A stretch of DNA of 64,000 bases from Gammaproteobacteria bacterium (lineage in GTDB: Bacteria; Pseudomonadota; Gammaproteobacteria; DSM-16500), in contig JAJPGW010000012.1 of assembly GCA_021325575.1 (NCBI GenBank), positions 62,001-126,000 of the forward strand. The letters run 5' to 3'. The notes beneath the pieces were generated by a model. It saw nothing but the letters and a program-made list of their open reading frames with translations. It was not told the origin of the DNA and did not search any database. Made by a program: the position numbers and the translations under genes. Below, in pieces: positions 52,206 through 60,439 of this stretch. Within the stretch, counting starts at the first letter, position 1. Each line of letters begins with the position of its first letter.

Positions 52206-52982
52206 TTAAGAAGATGATCCATAATGTTTATTAAGTTCCAGATTAACTTCAAGTACATTTACAAATTTTTCCCCCGCCAAACCGCCGAATGGGGAAGCGG
52301 TATTTTCCTGTAAAATTTGTTCGATTTCTTTGCGGACATCATCAGGATTTCGCTTTAAAGTGCTTGCCCATTTCGCAGCAACGCGATCGAGTTGGTATTC
52401 AGCATTTTGTAATGAAATATCCGGATCAAGGCCAGAGGCCGACGTTGTCACGAAATCTCCCGGGATATCCTGTAATTGAACATCAGGATGATCTTGCTGC
52501 CACATTTCGAAAAATATCGCCGGGACATCATTGTTGGTAAAGGTTGGAAGTTTTTTCTTATGCAGTGCTTCCCATTGCAGGACAATATGCGGCTTTCCTT
52601 GAAATTTATCCTGCCGATACCATTTTAGAATATCGGGCGCAACCGATTGCCCATTCTGATATTTCGCGATGGGTCCAATCATCCGTGCAACTCGATCGCG
52701 TAAAGCATAATTAGAAGCCGCTAATGCCGAAGAAGTGGATGCGCTAGCATCATAAGAAGCCGCCGAAGGACGCGGCTGAAAATATTCATCTTTTGTAAAC
52801 GGTTGTGCAATTAATTTTGAGCCTACGGGTTTATTTTTAGAATCATAAATAATGCTGCCATTGGCCTGAAAGGGAAAAAGCGTTTGCCCTACGAACCATA
52901 ATGCAAGCGGATAGATTACACAGGTGATGATCACTAACGATGTTAGTAAAAAAATACTTTTGGAAAGCGTCCTAACAAACAT
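52206..52982 (-). CDS. kdpC: K+-transporting ATPase subunit KdpC (long form)
   Basis: A 258-residue KdpC; E. coli KdpC has 190. One N-terminal helix (8-30) is followed by GQTLFPFQANGSIIY and FQPRPSAASYDASAS, then an insert of about 60 residues (roughly 115-180, including ILKWYRQDKF and FFEMWQQDHPD) and the conserved core VTTSASGLDPDISLQNAEYQ. It ends in VNVLEVNLEL. KdpC is the periplasmic chaperone-like subunit that increases ATP affinity of KdpB. The start at MFVRTL (52982) has GGAG at correct spacing; a Met six codons earlier was not used. Confidence 0.93.
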   Translation of the reverse strand: MFVRTLSKSIFLLTSLVIITCVIYPLALWFVGQTLFPFQANGSIIYDSKNKPVGSKLIAQPFTKDEYFQPRPSAASYDASASTSSALAASNYALRDRVARMIGPIAKYQNGQSVAPDILKWYRQDKFQGKPHIVLQWEALHKKKLPTFTNNDVPAIFFEMWQQDHPDVQLQDIPGDFVTTSASGLDPDISLQNAEYQLDRVAAKWASTLKRNPDDVRKEIEQILQENTASPFGGLAGEKFVNVLEVNLELNKHYGSSS

Positions 52983-53002
52983 AAAACTTTCTCCGTGCAA
53001 TC

Positions 53003-55129
53003 TCAGTTCACTAAATATAAAGCGACCATTATCATATCAATCAATTTGATACCAACAAAAGGTACAATGACCCCGCCTAATCCCCATATTAATAAATTTC
53101 GCCGTAAAAGCGCATCTGCACCCAGCGGACGATATTTCAAGCCAACCAGTGCGATAGGAATTAACGCAGGAATGATGAGTGCATTAAAAATTACTGCAGA
53201 CAAAATAGCGGATGTCGGTGAATGTAAATGCATAATGTCGATCACACCTAACCAAGGAAGCGTGCTGGCAAATAATGCCGGAATAATCGCAAAATATTTT
53301 GCAACATCATTCGCAATGGAAAAAGTCGTTAACGCACCGCGAGTAATTAATAACTGTTTTCCCACTTCAACCACTTCGATTAATTTAGTGGGGTCGCTAT
53401 CAAGATCAACCATGTTTGCAGCTTCTTTTGCCGCTTCCGTTCCAGCATTCATCGCCATCGCAACATCGGCTTGGGCGAGTGCCGGTGCGTCATTCGTGCC
53501 ATCTCCCATCATGGCTACCAATTTGCCTTCGGCTTGTTGTTTGCGAATATAATCCAGTTTCATCGCAGGGGTGGCTTCCGCGAGATAATCATCGACACCT
53601 GCTTGTGCTGCGATCGCAGCCGCAGTTCGTGGATTATCACCGGTGATCATCACTGTGCGTAAACCCATTCTGCGAAGACGCGCAAAGCGCTCATGAATTA
53701 AGGGTTTTAAAATATCTTCCAACACGACTAATCCTACAATTTTATTTCCATCAGCAATCACTAAGGGTGTCGAACCTTTTGTTGCAATGCTTTCAACTCT
53801 GGAATCTAAATCGTTAGGAATCGTTCCCCCTTTTTCTTTCACAAATTTAATAATGGCATCCGGTGCACCTTTCCTGATTTGTCTGCCATCTTTCATATCA
53901 ATCCCACTCATACGAGTGTTCGCCGAAAAGGGAATCGATGTTGTCCCGTCCGGCAATGTCATTTCTTTTAAAAATCGATTTTCATAAAGCCGGATAATAC
54001 TTTTGCCTTCCGGTGTCGTATCAGAAACGGAAGCCTGTGCTGCCATCACTGCAACATCTCCAATCTGATAATTTCCAGTGGGTATAAATTCCGTCGCATT
54101 ACGATTACCTAACGTAATCGTTCCTGTTTTATCAAGGAGAACAATATCCACATCTCCCGCCAATTCAACTGCCTTGCCACTGTTGGCAAGAATATTGGCT
54201 TGCAACGCACGATCCATCCCAGCAATTCCAATTGCTGCCAATAAGGCGCCGATGGTCGTTGGAATAAGACAAACAAGCAGTGCAATTAACGTCGGCACAT
54301 CCGTACCAAGACTTTTTAAGGGTGTCGTTAATCCGAGATAACTCGTAATATATTGCTCGACATTGTATGAAATGGGCCACAGTGGAACGACCACAATCAA
54401 AAAAATCAGGGTAAAAGCCGATAAAACCAGGGTCAGTGCAATTTCATTCGGGCTGCGCTGACGTATTGCACCTTCAACGAGTGCGATCATTCTATCGAGA
54501 AACGAATCCCCTTTGGCGCCAGTAATGGCCACGACAATACGATCGGATAAAACACGCGTGCCGCCTGTTACTCCCGAACGATCACCACCTGCTTCGCGGA
54601 TCACGGGTGCAGATTCCCCTGTCACAGCGGATTCATCGACGTAAGCAACACCTTCAATTATTTCGCCATCGCCAGGAATAATTTGTTGTGCTGTCACAAC
54701 GACTTTATCACCTCGTTTTAAATCAGCGGATGAAACTTCTTCGGTTTTTCCTGCATTTTTTAAACGATAGGCAATCGTCTCTTTGCGCGTTTTTCGTAGT
54801 GAATCCGCTTGAGCTTTACCGCGCGCTTCAGCGAGAGCGGTTGCAAAATTGGCAAATAAAACCGTTAAAAAAAGCCAAATATCCAATGCTACAAAATAAG
54901 ATAAAGGAACCTGCGTTGTTTTTTCACCCCATATCATTTGCAAGATATAGAGAAAAATGAGTATAGAACCGACCAGAACCACAAACATCACAGGATTTTT
55001 CCACTGAATATCAGGGCGAAGCATGATAAATGCATTTTTTAAAGCAGGAATCGCCGTTTCTTTTTCAAATAAATCTCGACGTTTGTGTCGTCTCTCAAAT
55101 TGTGGTTTCTGATCAACTGATAGATTCAT
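53003..55129 (-). CDS. kdpB: K+-transporting P-type ATPase subunit KdpB
   Basis: A 708-residue catalytic subunit (E. coli 682). It has the actuator motif [11 protein letters not shown], phosphorylation site [13 protein letters not shown], nucleotide-domain FSANTRMSG and RKGAPDAI, and the hinge [22 protein letters not shown]. It hydrolyses ATP to drive high-affinity K+ uptake by KdpA. The start has AAGGGA upstream and follows kdpA by 21 bases. It has all catalytic residues. The first 20 residues ([13 protein letters not shown]) are a basic extension. Confidence 0.96.
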   Translation of the reverse strand: MNLSVDQKPQFERRHKRRDLFEKETAIPALKNAFIMLRPDIQWKNPVMFVVLVGSILIFLYILQMIWGEKTTQVPLSYFVALDIWLFLTVLFANFATALAEARGKAQADSLRKTRKETIAYRLKNAGKTEEVSSADLKRGDKVVVTAQQIIPGDGEIIEGVAYVDESAVTGESAPVIREAGGDRSGVTGGTRVLSDRIVVAITGAKGDSFLDRMIALVEGAIRQRSPNEIALTLVLSAFTLIFLIVVVPLWPISYNVEQYITSYLGLTTPLKSLGTDVPTLIALLVCLIPTTIGALLAAIGIAGMDRALQANILANSGKAVELAGDVDIVLLDKTGTITLGNRNATEFIPTGNYQIGDVAVMAAQASVSDTTPEGKSIIRLYENRFLKEMTLPDGTTSIPFSANTRMSGIDMKDGRQIRKGAPDAIIKFVKEKGGTIPNDLDSRVESIATKGSTPLVIADGNKIVGLVVLEDILKPLIHERFARLRRMGLRTVMITGDNPRTAAAIAAQAGVDDYLAEATPAMKLDYIRKQQAEGKLVAMMGDGTNDAPALAQADVAMAMNAGTEAAKEAANMVDLDSDPTKLIEVVEVGKQLLITRGALTTFSIANDVAKYFAIIPALFASTLPWLGVIDIMHLHSPTSAILSAVIFNALIIPALIPIALVGLKYRPLGADALLRRNLLIWGLGGVIVPFVGIKLIDMIMVALYLVN

Positions 55130-55150
55130 GTAAATTCCCTTAAATTTTGC

Positions 55151-56977
55151 TTATCCGCCAAATGGAATTGGGCCAAAGTTTTCTGCGACGGGACCCAACA
55201 CTGCAACCGGCAAAAACAATAATGCACCCACTATGATAATTGTTCCAAGCAAGAGAACACCAAACGTAAAAGTATCGACTCGCAAGGTTCCCATGCCATA
55301 AGGACTGGATTTTTTCCGACCGAGATAATCCGCCATCGCAACCATTGCAATAATCGGAAGAAACCGACTGAAAATCATGACTAATCCCGCTGCAATATCC
55401 CAATAAATCGCCTCAGGTGCAGGATTGGGATTGTTCCAAAATCCATAAGTCACGCCTAACCCATCAAATGCTGAACCATTATTAGCGGAGGCCGACGAAA
55501 ACTGATAAAGCATTTGTGAAAGTCCATGCGCGGCAGGATTACTAATCGCATTCATCCCCCAACTCGTTGCTGCAAAAAGGCCTACCGGCAGCAAAATCAT
55601 CAACGGATGGACTAATAAACCAATGATGGCCAGTTTGACTTCTCGACTACCAATTTTTTTCCCAAGATATTCCGGTGTGCGTCCGACCATCATGCCCGCA
55701 AGAAAAATGCCGATGATCACAAACATCAGCATATTGATCATGCCTACGCCTTTTCCACCAAATATGCAATTTAACCACATCCCGACCATCGGCGATAAAG
55801 CAGCGAGCGGGTTTAAACTGTCGGATTCTGCATTCACTGCACCGCAAGTCACATCGGTCGTTAACGCAGCAAAAGTCGCGCCGGCTGAGGTACCAAAACG
55901 CATTTCTTTTCCTTCCAAATTTCCCAAGTGTTGATCGACCGGCAATGCTGAAATCGCAGGCACTGAAATGTCCATTTTTCCGTTTGGAAAGGCAGGATTA
56001 GCAATGGAAAACGTTTTGGCCAGATGTGCTGTCAATCCAGGATTCGGTTTTAACGTATCAAAATAAACCGACCAAATGATCGTTCCTATCGTCAAAATTA
56101 GCATCACGAGATAAATAACAATGCTATGCCTTATTTTTCCCAACATGCGGCCATACATAAGCACTAATGCAAACGGAAAAATCATCATCGCTAGCGTATC
56201 AAAAAAATTGGAAACAGCTGTTGGATTTTCATAGGGATGCGCAGAATTCATTCCATAAAATCCGCCACCATTGGTTCCTAACATTTTCATGGACTCAAAT
56301 GCAGCAACGGGACCTACCACGATGGTTTGTGGTTTTGCTTCGCCTTTATCGGTGGTTCCCATCGCGCCTTGTTCAAGCGTAGTCACTTGATAAGAACTTT
56401 TGAATGTCATCGGACTGCCCTGTTGCATGAAAATCAATGCGAAAACAAAAGCAAAAGGTAGAAACAGATAAATCACAACCCGCCACATATCGACAAAGAA
56501 ATTTCCCATCGAATCATCACTGCGCAATGCACGAATGATTGCGGTTAATGCACATAATCCAATCGCAGCGGAAATAAAAAGATTGGTGATCCCAAAAAAA
56601 ATCTGACTGAAATTCGACAAATGTTGATCGCCGGAATAGTGTTGCAAATCAGTATTTGTCATGAAAGACGCAACACTATTAAAAATCGCACTGGGCGCTA
56701 ATAAGGTTTTACCATCTGGATTTAATGGCATCCAGGGTTGTAATGCTAATACCAAATAACTAAATACAAAAAGAAGCGTATTAAAAATCAAAAGTGAAGC
56801 CATATACTGCTTCCAAGTTTGAGCACCGCTATCTAATCGTGTTTCGAACCAACCCATTACGGGCAACGGTTTATATTTACCATCCATGATCCAGGATAAA
56901 TAACTGCTTAATGGAATGGATATTAATGCGGCGGTCAAAAGCAAAGCGAAAGGCAGCAACCAAACTTGAATAAACAC
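55151..56977 (-). CDS. kdpA: K+-transporting ATPase subunit KdpA
   Basis: A 608-residue K+ channel-like subunit (E. coli 557), with about ten helices and four selectivity-loop motifs: SVASFMTNTDLQHYSG, GTNGGGFYGMNSAHPYENP, TSAGATFAALTTDVTCGAVN and SANNGSAFDGLG. It binds K+ and passes it to KdpB. The start is GTG at 56975-56977 with AAGGAG upstream; a start further upstream would run into kdpF. The larger size comes from an extended loop at about 190-215 and another near 330. It is second after kdpF in the operon. Confidence 0.95.
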   Translation of the reverse strand: MFIQVWLLPFALLLTAALISIPLSSYLSWIMDGKYKPLPVMGWFETRLDSGAQTWKQYMASLLIFNTLLFVFSYLVLALQPWMPLNPDGKTLLAPSAIFNSVASFMTNTDLQHYSGDQHLSNFSQIFFGITNLFISAAIGLCALTAIIRALRSDDSMGNFFVDMWRVVIYLFLPFAFVFALIFMQQGSPMTFKSSYQVTTLEQGAMGTTDKGEAKPQTIVVGPVAAFESMKMLGTNGGGFYGMNSAHPYENPTAVSNFFDTLAMMIFPFALVLMYGRMLGKIRHSIVIYLVMLILTIGTIIWSVYFDTLKPNPGLTAHLAKTFSIANPAFPNGKMDISVPAISALPVDQHLGNLEGKEMRFGTSAGATFAALTTDVTCGAVNAESDSLNPLAALSPMVGMWLNCIFGGKGVGMINMLMFVIIGIFLAGMMVGRTPEYLGKKIGSREVKLAIIGLLVHPLMILLPVGLFAATSWGMNAISNPAAHGLSQMLYQFSSASANNGSAFDGLGVTYGFWNNPNPAPEAIYWDIAAGLVMIFSRFLPIIAMVAMADYLGRKKSSPYGMGTLRVDTFTFGVLLLGTIIIVGALLFLPVAVLGPVAENFGPIPFGG

Positions 56978-57016
56978 TTATCAAACTCCTTCTGATAAAA
57001 CGTTAAACAGAATAGT

Positions 57017-57097
57017 TTAAAACCATTCTGGTCGGACCAGACTTATCACTAAATAGATAAATATGAAGGCGACTAATACGGCAGTTAAATAGATCAT
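57017..57097 (-). CDS. kdpF: KdpF, 26-aa K+-ATPase accessory peptide
   Basis: A 26-residue single-helix peptide starting MIYLTAVLVAFIFIYL and ending in LVRPEWF, matching the size, membrane helix and C-terminal Glu/aromatic pattern of KdpF (E. coli 29 residues), which stabilises the KdpABC complex. ATG at 57095-57097 is preceded by AGGTGAGG. The stop (57017-57019) is 39 bases before the kdpA start. It is easily missed because of its size. Confidence 0.85.
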   Translation of the reverse strand: MIYLTAVLVAFIFIYLVISLVRPEWF

Positions 57098-57109
57098 TGG
57101 CCTCACCTA

Positions 57110-57205
57110 TTAAATTTTGTCACACGCTTCAATAAATAGATAGCATATCCACATGGCAACAATTCCGAGCAGAAACATTGCAGGCAGCCAAATATAAAGA
57201 TTCAT
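57110..57205 (-). CDS. 31-aa membrane peptide at the head of the kdp operon
   Basis: A 31-residue ORF (MNLYIWLPAMFLLGIVAM, then WICYLF, ending IEACDKI) with one strongly hydrophobic helix and a Cys-Asp-Lys tail. ATG at 57203-57205 is preceded by AAAGGA at about 8 bases. Its stop is 12 bases before the kdpF start, so both are in the same message. I recall small ORFs of this kind beside kdpF in other bacteria but have no name for it. Function unknown; a second regulatory subunit of the pump or a leader peptide is possible. Confidence 0.65.
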   Translation of the reverse strand: MNLYIWLPAMFLLGIVAMWICYLFIEACDKI

Positions 57206-57240
57206 TCAAAGTTCCTTTCTGATAAGGTGGTTACGACACT

Positions 57241-57269
57241 CTATTATTCAATCACAAGTGAATGGGCAA
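57241..57269 (-). promoter_or_regulatory. Probable kdp operon promoter
   Basis: On the minus strand TTGCCC (57264-57269) and TAATAG (57241-57246) are 17 bases apart. The expected start near 57234 is about 29 bases before the 31-aa ORF. No obvious KdpE-type repeat box was recognised. Confidence 0.35.
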
Positions 57270-57313
57270 TGCCAGAGTGAAATGCATTTTACACATCACG
57301 CGATTCGGGGAGA

Positions 57314-58234
57314 TTACTTCAGAATACCGTTTGCTAAAATATCGCTAAAATTATATTTAGGATTCCATCCAAGAAATTCTCTTGCTTTTTTATTATCATA
57401 TACACGACTTAGACTAGGAAACATTTTCCAGCCCATTTTATCAAAGATTTCTTTGTACGCTGGGTAATACTTTTTTAAAGTAGCCGGTGCATTCCATATT
57501 AACTCAGCACAATCTGATTCTTTAAAGGGTGTTGTTGCAGTTATTATGAATTTATCAAAACCTATATCTGATGCACGTTCAAGGGCTTGTTCATGAGCAG
57601 TTACAACATCTGCGATGTTTACCCTTCGATGAAGATATTCTATAACTTTAATATTTTCTTCAGAAAATCCAGAGATCATGTTATTTATGTCTTTTTCTTT
57701 GGGGAAAAATCGAGAAGTTCTCAAAATTATAATATTCAAACCCGTTTCTTGGTGCGCAAGTTGACAAAGATTTTCACCAGCAAACTTTGTCACACCATAA
57801 ATATTTTTTGGAATTGGACTCAAATTCTCGTTGATCCAAACAGCTGGCTCTTCATCCCCAGGTGAGAGTGCGTGACCAAAAACACTTGTCGTGCTCGTAA
57901 AAATAAATGATTTAATTTTATTTTTTATTGCGGTTTCTAACAGATTTTGGGTTCCAGTTATGTTCACATCGATGAATTGTTGTTTTGAGTGAGTATTTAT
58001 ATGTGGTTTATGGAGTGCCGCCGAATGAATAACAATATCTGAACCAGTAATCACTTTCTCGATTAAATTCCTGTCCGTGACAGAGCCCACAATGGTTGTT
58101 TCGTTTGATTCTACAATATCAATTCCTATTACATCATACCGCTGTTCTCTAAAGTGTTTAACTAGAGCCTTGCCAAGATAACCTGAACTGCCGGTAATCA
58201 CTATTCTCATTGTTTCTTTAAAATACTTACCCAT
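57314..58234 (-). CDS. NAD-dependent epimerase/dehydratase (extended SDR)
   Basis: A 306-residue extended SDR. It has the nucleotide motif ITGSSGYLGKAL near residue 13, VIHSAALHKPHINTH, the active-site Ser in FTSTTSVFGHA near 115, and catalytic YGVTKF (Tyr-x-x-x-Lys) near 145. The C-terminal substrate domain ends at residue 306. The substrate is probably a nucleotide sugar or related sugar, but no pathway neighbours exist. The longer start (58234) is used because GGAG lies 8 bases before it; an internal Met at residue 9 (MRIVITG) would also give a complete domain. Confidence 0.8.
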   Translation of the reverse strand: MGKYFKETMRIVITGSSGYLGKALVKHFREQRYDVIGIDIVESNETTIVGSVTDRNLIEKVITGSDIVIHSAALHKPHINTHSKQQFIDVNITGTQNLLETAIKNKIKSFIFTSTTSVFGHALSPGDEEPAVWINENLSPIPKNIYGVTKFAGENLCQLAHQETGLNIIILRTSRFFPKEKDINNMISGFSEENIKVIEYLHRRVNIADVVTAHEQALERASDIGFDKFIITATTPFKESDCAELIWNAPATLKKYYPAYKEIFDKMGWKMFPSLSRVYDNKKAREFLGWNPKYNFSDILANGILK

Positions 58235-58286
58235 GCGACAGTCTCCATGCTATTCAAGTTTTCCAAAAACATCATGAAAATGCAAA

Positions 58287-59075
58287 TTACTTAATGTTAA
58301 ATTTACTATAAATCAAAGTTGTGGAATAAACTTTAAAGCCGATTTTTTTATACAAATTAAAGGCTTCTTTAGATGAGTCTAAGTAGCAATGTTTAAATCC
58401 AATATCTTTGGCAATTTGCATCATGTGCAATGTTAAAGTTGTACCAAGGCCGCGGTTTTTGAAAGCGGTTTTAGTTGCGACATTATGTATCATGACAGAG
58501 TCATCTGATAAAAATAAGGTCCCTGCTGCTGCAAGCTGATCTTTATAATATGCAATGAAATGTCGCAGCTTCTGTTCGCCTTTATTTAAAATATCTGCAT
58601 TGAGCTTACGATAACTATCGTCTTCTTCTTTTGCCTGAAAACCTTCATTTATAGGGTGTATCCAAGCTTTTAAACTATCAGTTTTTCCAGCTTCTTCGAT
58701 TCTAATAAAGTCAGATATCCTATTTGGCAACGGGTTTAGTAAATTATAATACATCGCTGGCGCTTCTTCGATTAAAGTAAAGCCTTGTTGTATTAAATCA
58801 TTTTCGCTAGAAGCTGGGAAAATAAACCATGCCCATGGCACTTTGTAGCTATTAAAGAAAATACTAGCAGTGTTTAATAATTCAGTACTATTTGTTCTTT
58901 CTGAACGATTATCAAATAGCACATTTAAAAAAAGCGAGTTAATTCCTGTAACAAAAGCAATCGCTTGAAAGAAATTCTTCTTATCAATTGCTAAAGTATT
59001 ATAAAAATTAATAATTGCATTCACCCCTCTTTGTGTGATTTCTTTATCCTTAATTTCCAGGGTTATTTTCTTCAT
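58287..59075 (-). CDS. GNAT-family N-acetyltransferase, 262 aa
   Basis: A two-part protein: the N-terminal 125 residues are helical and of unknown type (seen as FFQAIAFVTGINSLFLNVLF, resembling the N-terminal half of double-GNAT proteins), and residues about 130-262 form a GNAT domain. The acetyl-CoA loop reads ATKTAFKNRGLGTTLTLHMM (Q/R-x-x-G-x-G/A type), and YKKIGFKVYST forms the C-terminal strand. The acceptor is unknown. It is followed by the SDR gene on the same strand after 52 bases and preceded by another acetyltransferase gene (39 bases). Confidence 0.78.
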   Translation of the reverse strand: MKKITLEIKDKEITQRGVNAIINFYNTLAIDKKNFFQAIAFVTGINSLFLNVLFDNRSERTNSTELLNTASIFFNSYKVPWAWFIFPASSENDLIQQGFTLIEEAPAMYYNLLNPLPNRISDFIRIEEAGKTDSLKAWIHPINEGFQAKEEDDSYRKLNADILNKGEQKLRHFIAYYKDQLAAAGTLFLSDDSVMIHNVATKTAFKNRGLGTTLTLHMMQIAKDIGFKHCYLDSSKEAFNLYKKIGFKVYSTTLIYSKFNIK

Positions 59076-59114
59076 TACAAAACCTATTTTTCCATCTTTA
59101 AAGAGGAACTTTTT

Positions 59115-59597
59115 TTAGGAGGCAGCCAAATCATCCAGAGCATCACCCGTCACTCTAAAAACCGTCCACTCATCCATGGGTTTTGCCCCCAGTTTTTTAT
59201 AAAATTTGATTGCATTTTCATTCCAATCCAGTACCCACCATTCCAGTCTTCCGCAGTCTCGTTCTTTAGCAAGCTTCGCAAGATATCTCAACAATTGCTC
59301 GCCTATACCCTGGCCTCGTGCTTCGGGCTTTACATATAAATCTTCAAGATAAATCCCGGGTTTGCCTAAAAACGTCGAAAAATTATGAAAAAATAGGGCA
59401 AAACTCACGGGTTTACCATTCCAATAGCCAATCACGACTTCGGCATAGGCTTTAGGACCAAATAAGGTTTTTTTTAATTGTGCTTCGGTGGCAACGACTT
59501 CGTGTCTTAATTTTTCAAATTCAGCTAACTCTTTGATTAGACCAAGAATGAATGGTACATCATTTACCGTTGCGGGTTTAATTTCAAGCGCTTGCAT
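59115..59597 (-). CDS. GNAT-family acetyltransferase, diamine/spermidine N-acetyltransferase-like
   Basis: A 160-residue GNAT enzyme. The pattern EIKPATVNDVPFILGLIKELAEFEK, GYWNGKPVSFALFFHNFSTF, LEDLYVKPEARGQGIG (acetyl-CoA binding) and WWVLDWNENAIKFYKKLGAK closely matches the SSAT-like diamine N-acetyltransferase group. Likely substrates are polyamines or thialysine-like amines. The start at 59597 has AAGGA upstream; the longer frame overlaps the arsR-type gene and its promoter. It is divergent from that gene, so the operator in the 52-base gap may affect both. Confidence 0.85.
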   Translation of the reverse strand: MQALEIKPATVNDVPFILGLIKELAEFEKLRHEVVATEAQLKKTLFGPKAYAEVVIGYWNGKPVSFALFFHNFSTFLGKPGIYLEDLYVKPEARGQGIGEQLLRYLAKLAKERDCGRLEWWVLDWNENAIKFYKKLGAKPMDEWTVFRVTGDALDDLAAS

Positions 59598-59615
59598 TAT
59601 TATTTTCCTTATATA

Positions 59616-59643
59616 TTGACATATCGAAAAATCCCGATATAAT
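59616..59643 (+). promoter_or_regulatory. Consensus sigma70 promoter of the arsR-type gene (leaderless)
   Basis: TTGACA (59616-59621) and TATAAT (59638-59643), both perfect, are 16 bases apart. The expected transcription start coincides with the A of the start codon at 59650. Confidence 0.8.
59621..59640. promoter_or_regulatory. ArsR-type operator 1
   Basis: ATATCG, 8 bases, CGATAT: a perfect 6-bp inverted repeat lying between and over the -35 and -10 boxes, as expected for autorepression. Confidence 0.75.
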
Positions 59644-59649
59644 AGACTG

Positions 59650-59946
59650 ATGGATATTATAACCGTTTTAAAAGCCTTATCAAATGACAAACGACTCAAA
59701 ATTCTCCAATGGTTAAAAGAACCTAAAAAGAATTTTAAATCGACTCATTGCGATATTGAGAAAGATGGCGTTTGCGTCGGTCTTATTGAAGATAAAATTG
59801 GTCTGTCTCAGTCCACTGTCTCTCAATATTTGATGTTGTTGCAGCAGGCAGGCTTGATCACAACCTCCCGAAAAGGCCAATGGACATTTTGCAGACGTAA
59901 CGAGAAAACCATCAAGGAATTGATCAAAACACTTGAAAAATTGTAA
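59650..59946 (+). CDS. ArsR-family winged-helix repressor with Cys pair
   Basis: A 98-residue ArsR/SmtB-type regulator. It starts MDIITVLKALSNDKRLKILQ, the HTH is KIGLSQSTVSQYLMLLQQAG (about 49-68), and the wing contains RKGQWTFCRR. Cys34 and Cys42 (in STHCDIEKDGVCVGLI) and Cys81 are candidate thiol sensors. Conserved GVCVGLI is typical of a subgroup that responds to reactive or electrophilic compounds rather than to arsenic (from memory). It probably represses its own leaderless promoter and the following operon through a second copy of its operator at 59962-59981. Confidence 0.85.
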   Translation: MDIITVLKALSNDKRLKILQWLKEPKKNFKSTHCDIEKDGVCVGLIEDKIGLSQSTVSQYLMLLQQAGLITTSRKGQWTFCRRNEKTIKELIKTLEKL

Positions 59947-59961
59947 AAAAATTTAATTTAT

Positions 59962-59981
59962 ATATCGATGTTTTGCAATAT
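59962..59981. promoter_or_regulatory. ArsR-type operator 2
   Basis: ATATCG, 8 bases, CAATAT: same architecture and spacing as operator 1 with one mismatch. It sits 22 bases before the operon gene at 60003 and could control a second promoter; TATAAA at 59980-59985 is a candidate -10. Confidence 0.6.
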
Positions 59982-60002
59982 ATAAATATAAGAGAGGTCT
60001 AC

Positions 60003-60422
60003 ATGCACCACGAATTAATTAACAAAAATGAAAATTTAACTAACTTCTACTCCGTTGATGAAATGATTCATTCGATCGAAACCTGGTTGGTTTCCGGCAA
60101 ACTGGATCCCACAATATTGTCAGAAAATTTCCAATTTCATTCACCTTTCTGGCAGAATGCAACTAAAAATGAATTTATTGCAACCTTCGAAGATCCAAAA
60201 GCCTACATTGACACAGCATTATCTAAAATAACTCATTTTGATCCCATTATTCCCCTGAAAAGTTTGGATGGAAACCATTTTGCCATCATTCTTCAATATC
60301 ACACTCAAAATGGCAATCATGTGTACGAAACAGTACTTGGCACGTTAGAAAAGGGATTATTACTTGAACTGAGATCCATTTACGATTTAAATGAAACAAA
60401 AAAATCACTAGAAATCAACTAA
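60003..60422 (+). CDS. NTF2/SnoaL-like protein of the oxidoreductase operon
   Basis: A 139-residue protein with an NTF2-like pattern (SVDEMIHSIETWLVSG, FQFHSPFWQNATKNEF, then beta strands HFAIILQYHTQNG). Function unknown; NTF2-like proteins often accompany oxidoreductases as small-molecule binding or isomerising partners. The start at 60003 has GAGAGG upstream; a longer frame starting at 59973 would overlap operator 2. It is followed by the Old Yellow Enzyme gene after 17 bases. Confidence 0.72.
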   Translation: MHHELINKNENLTNFYSVDEMIHSIETWLVSGKLDPTILSENFQFHSPFWQNATKNEFIATFEDPKAYIDTALSKITHFDPIIPLKSLDGNHFAIILQYHTQNGNHVYETVLGTLEKGLLLELRSIYDLNETKKSLEIN

Positions 60423-60439
60423 CATCAAAACGAGAAAAT

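Noticed and set aside
59598-59699. Longer start of the diamine acetyltransferase-like gene
   Set aside because: It would run through the arsR-type promoter, operator and coding start; the Met at 59597 has AAGGA upstream and begins the conserved domain.
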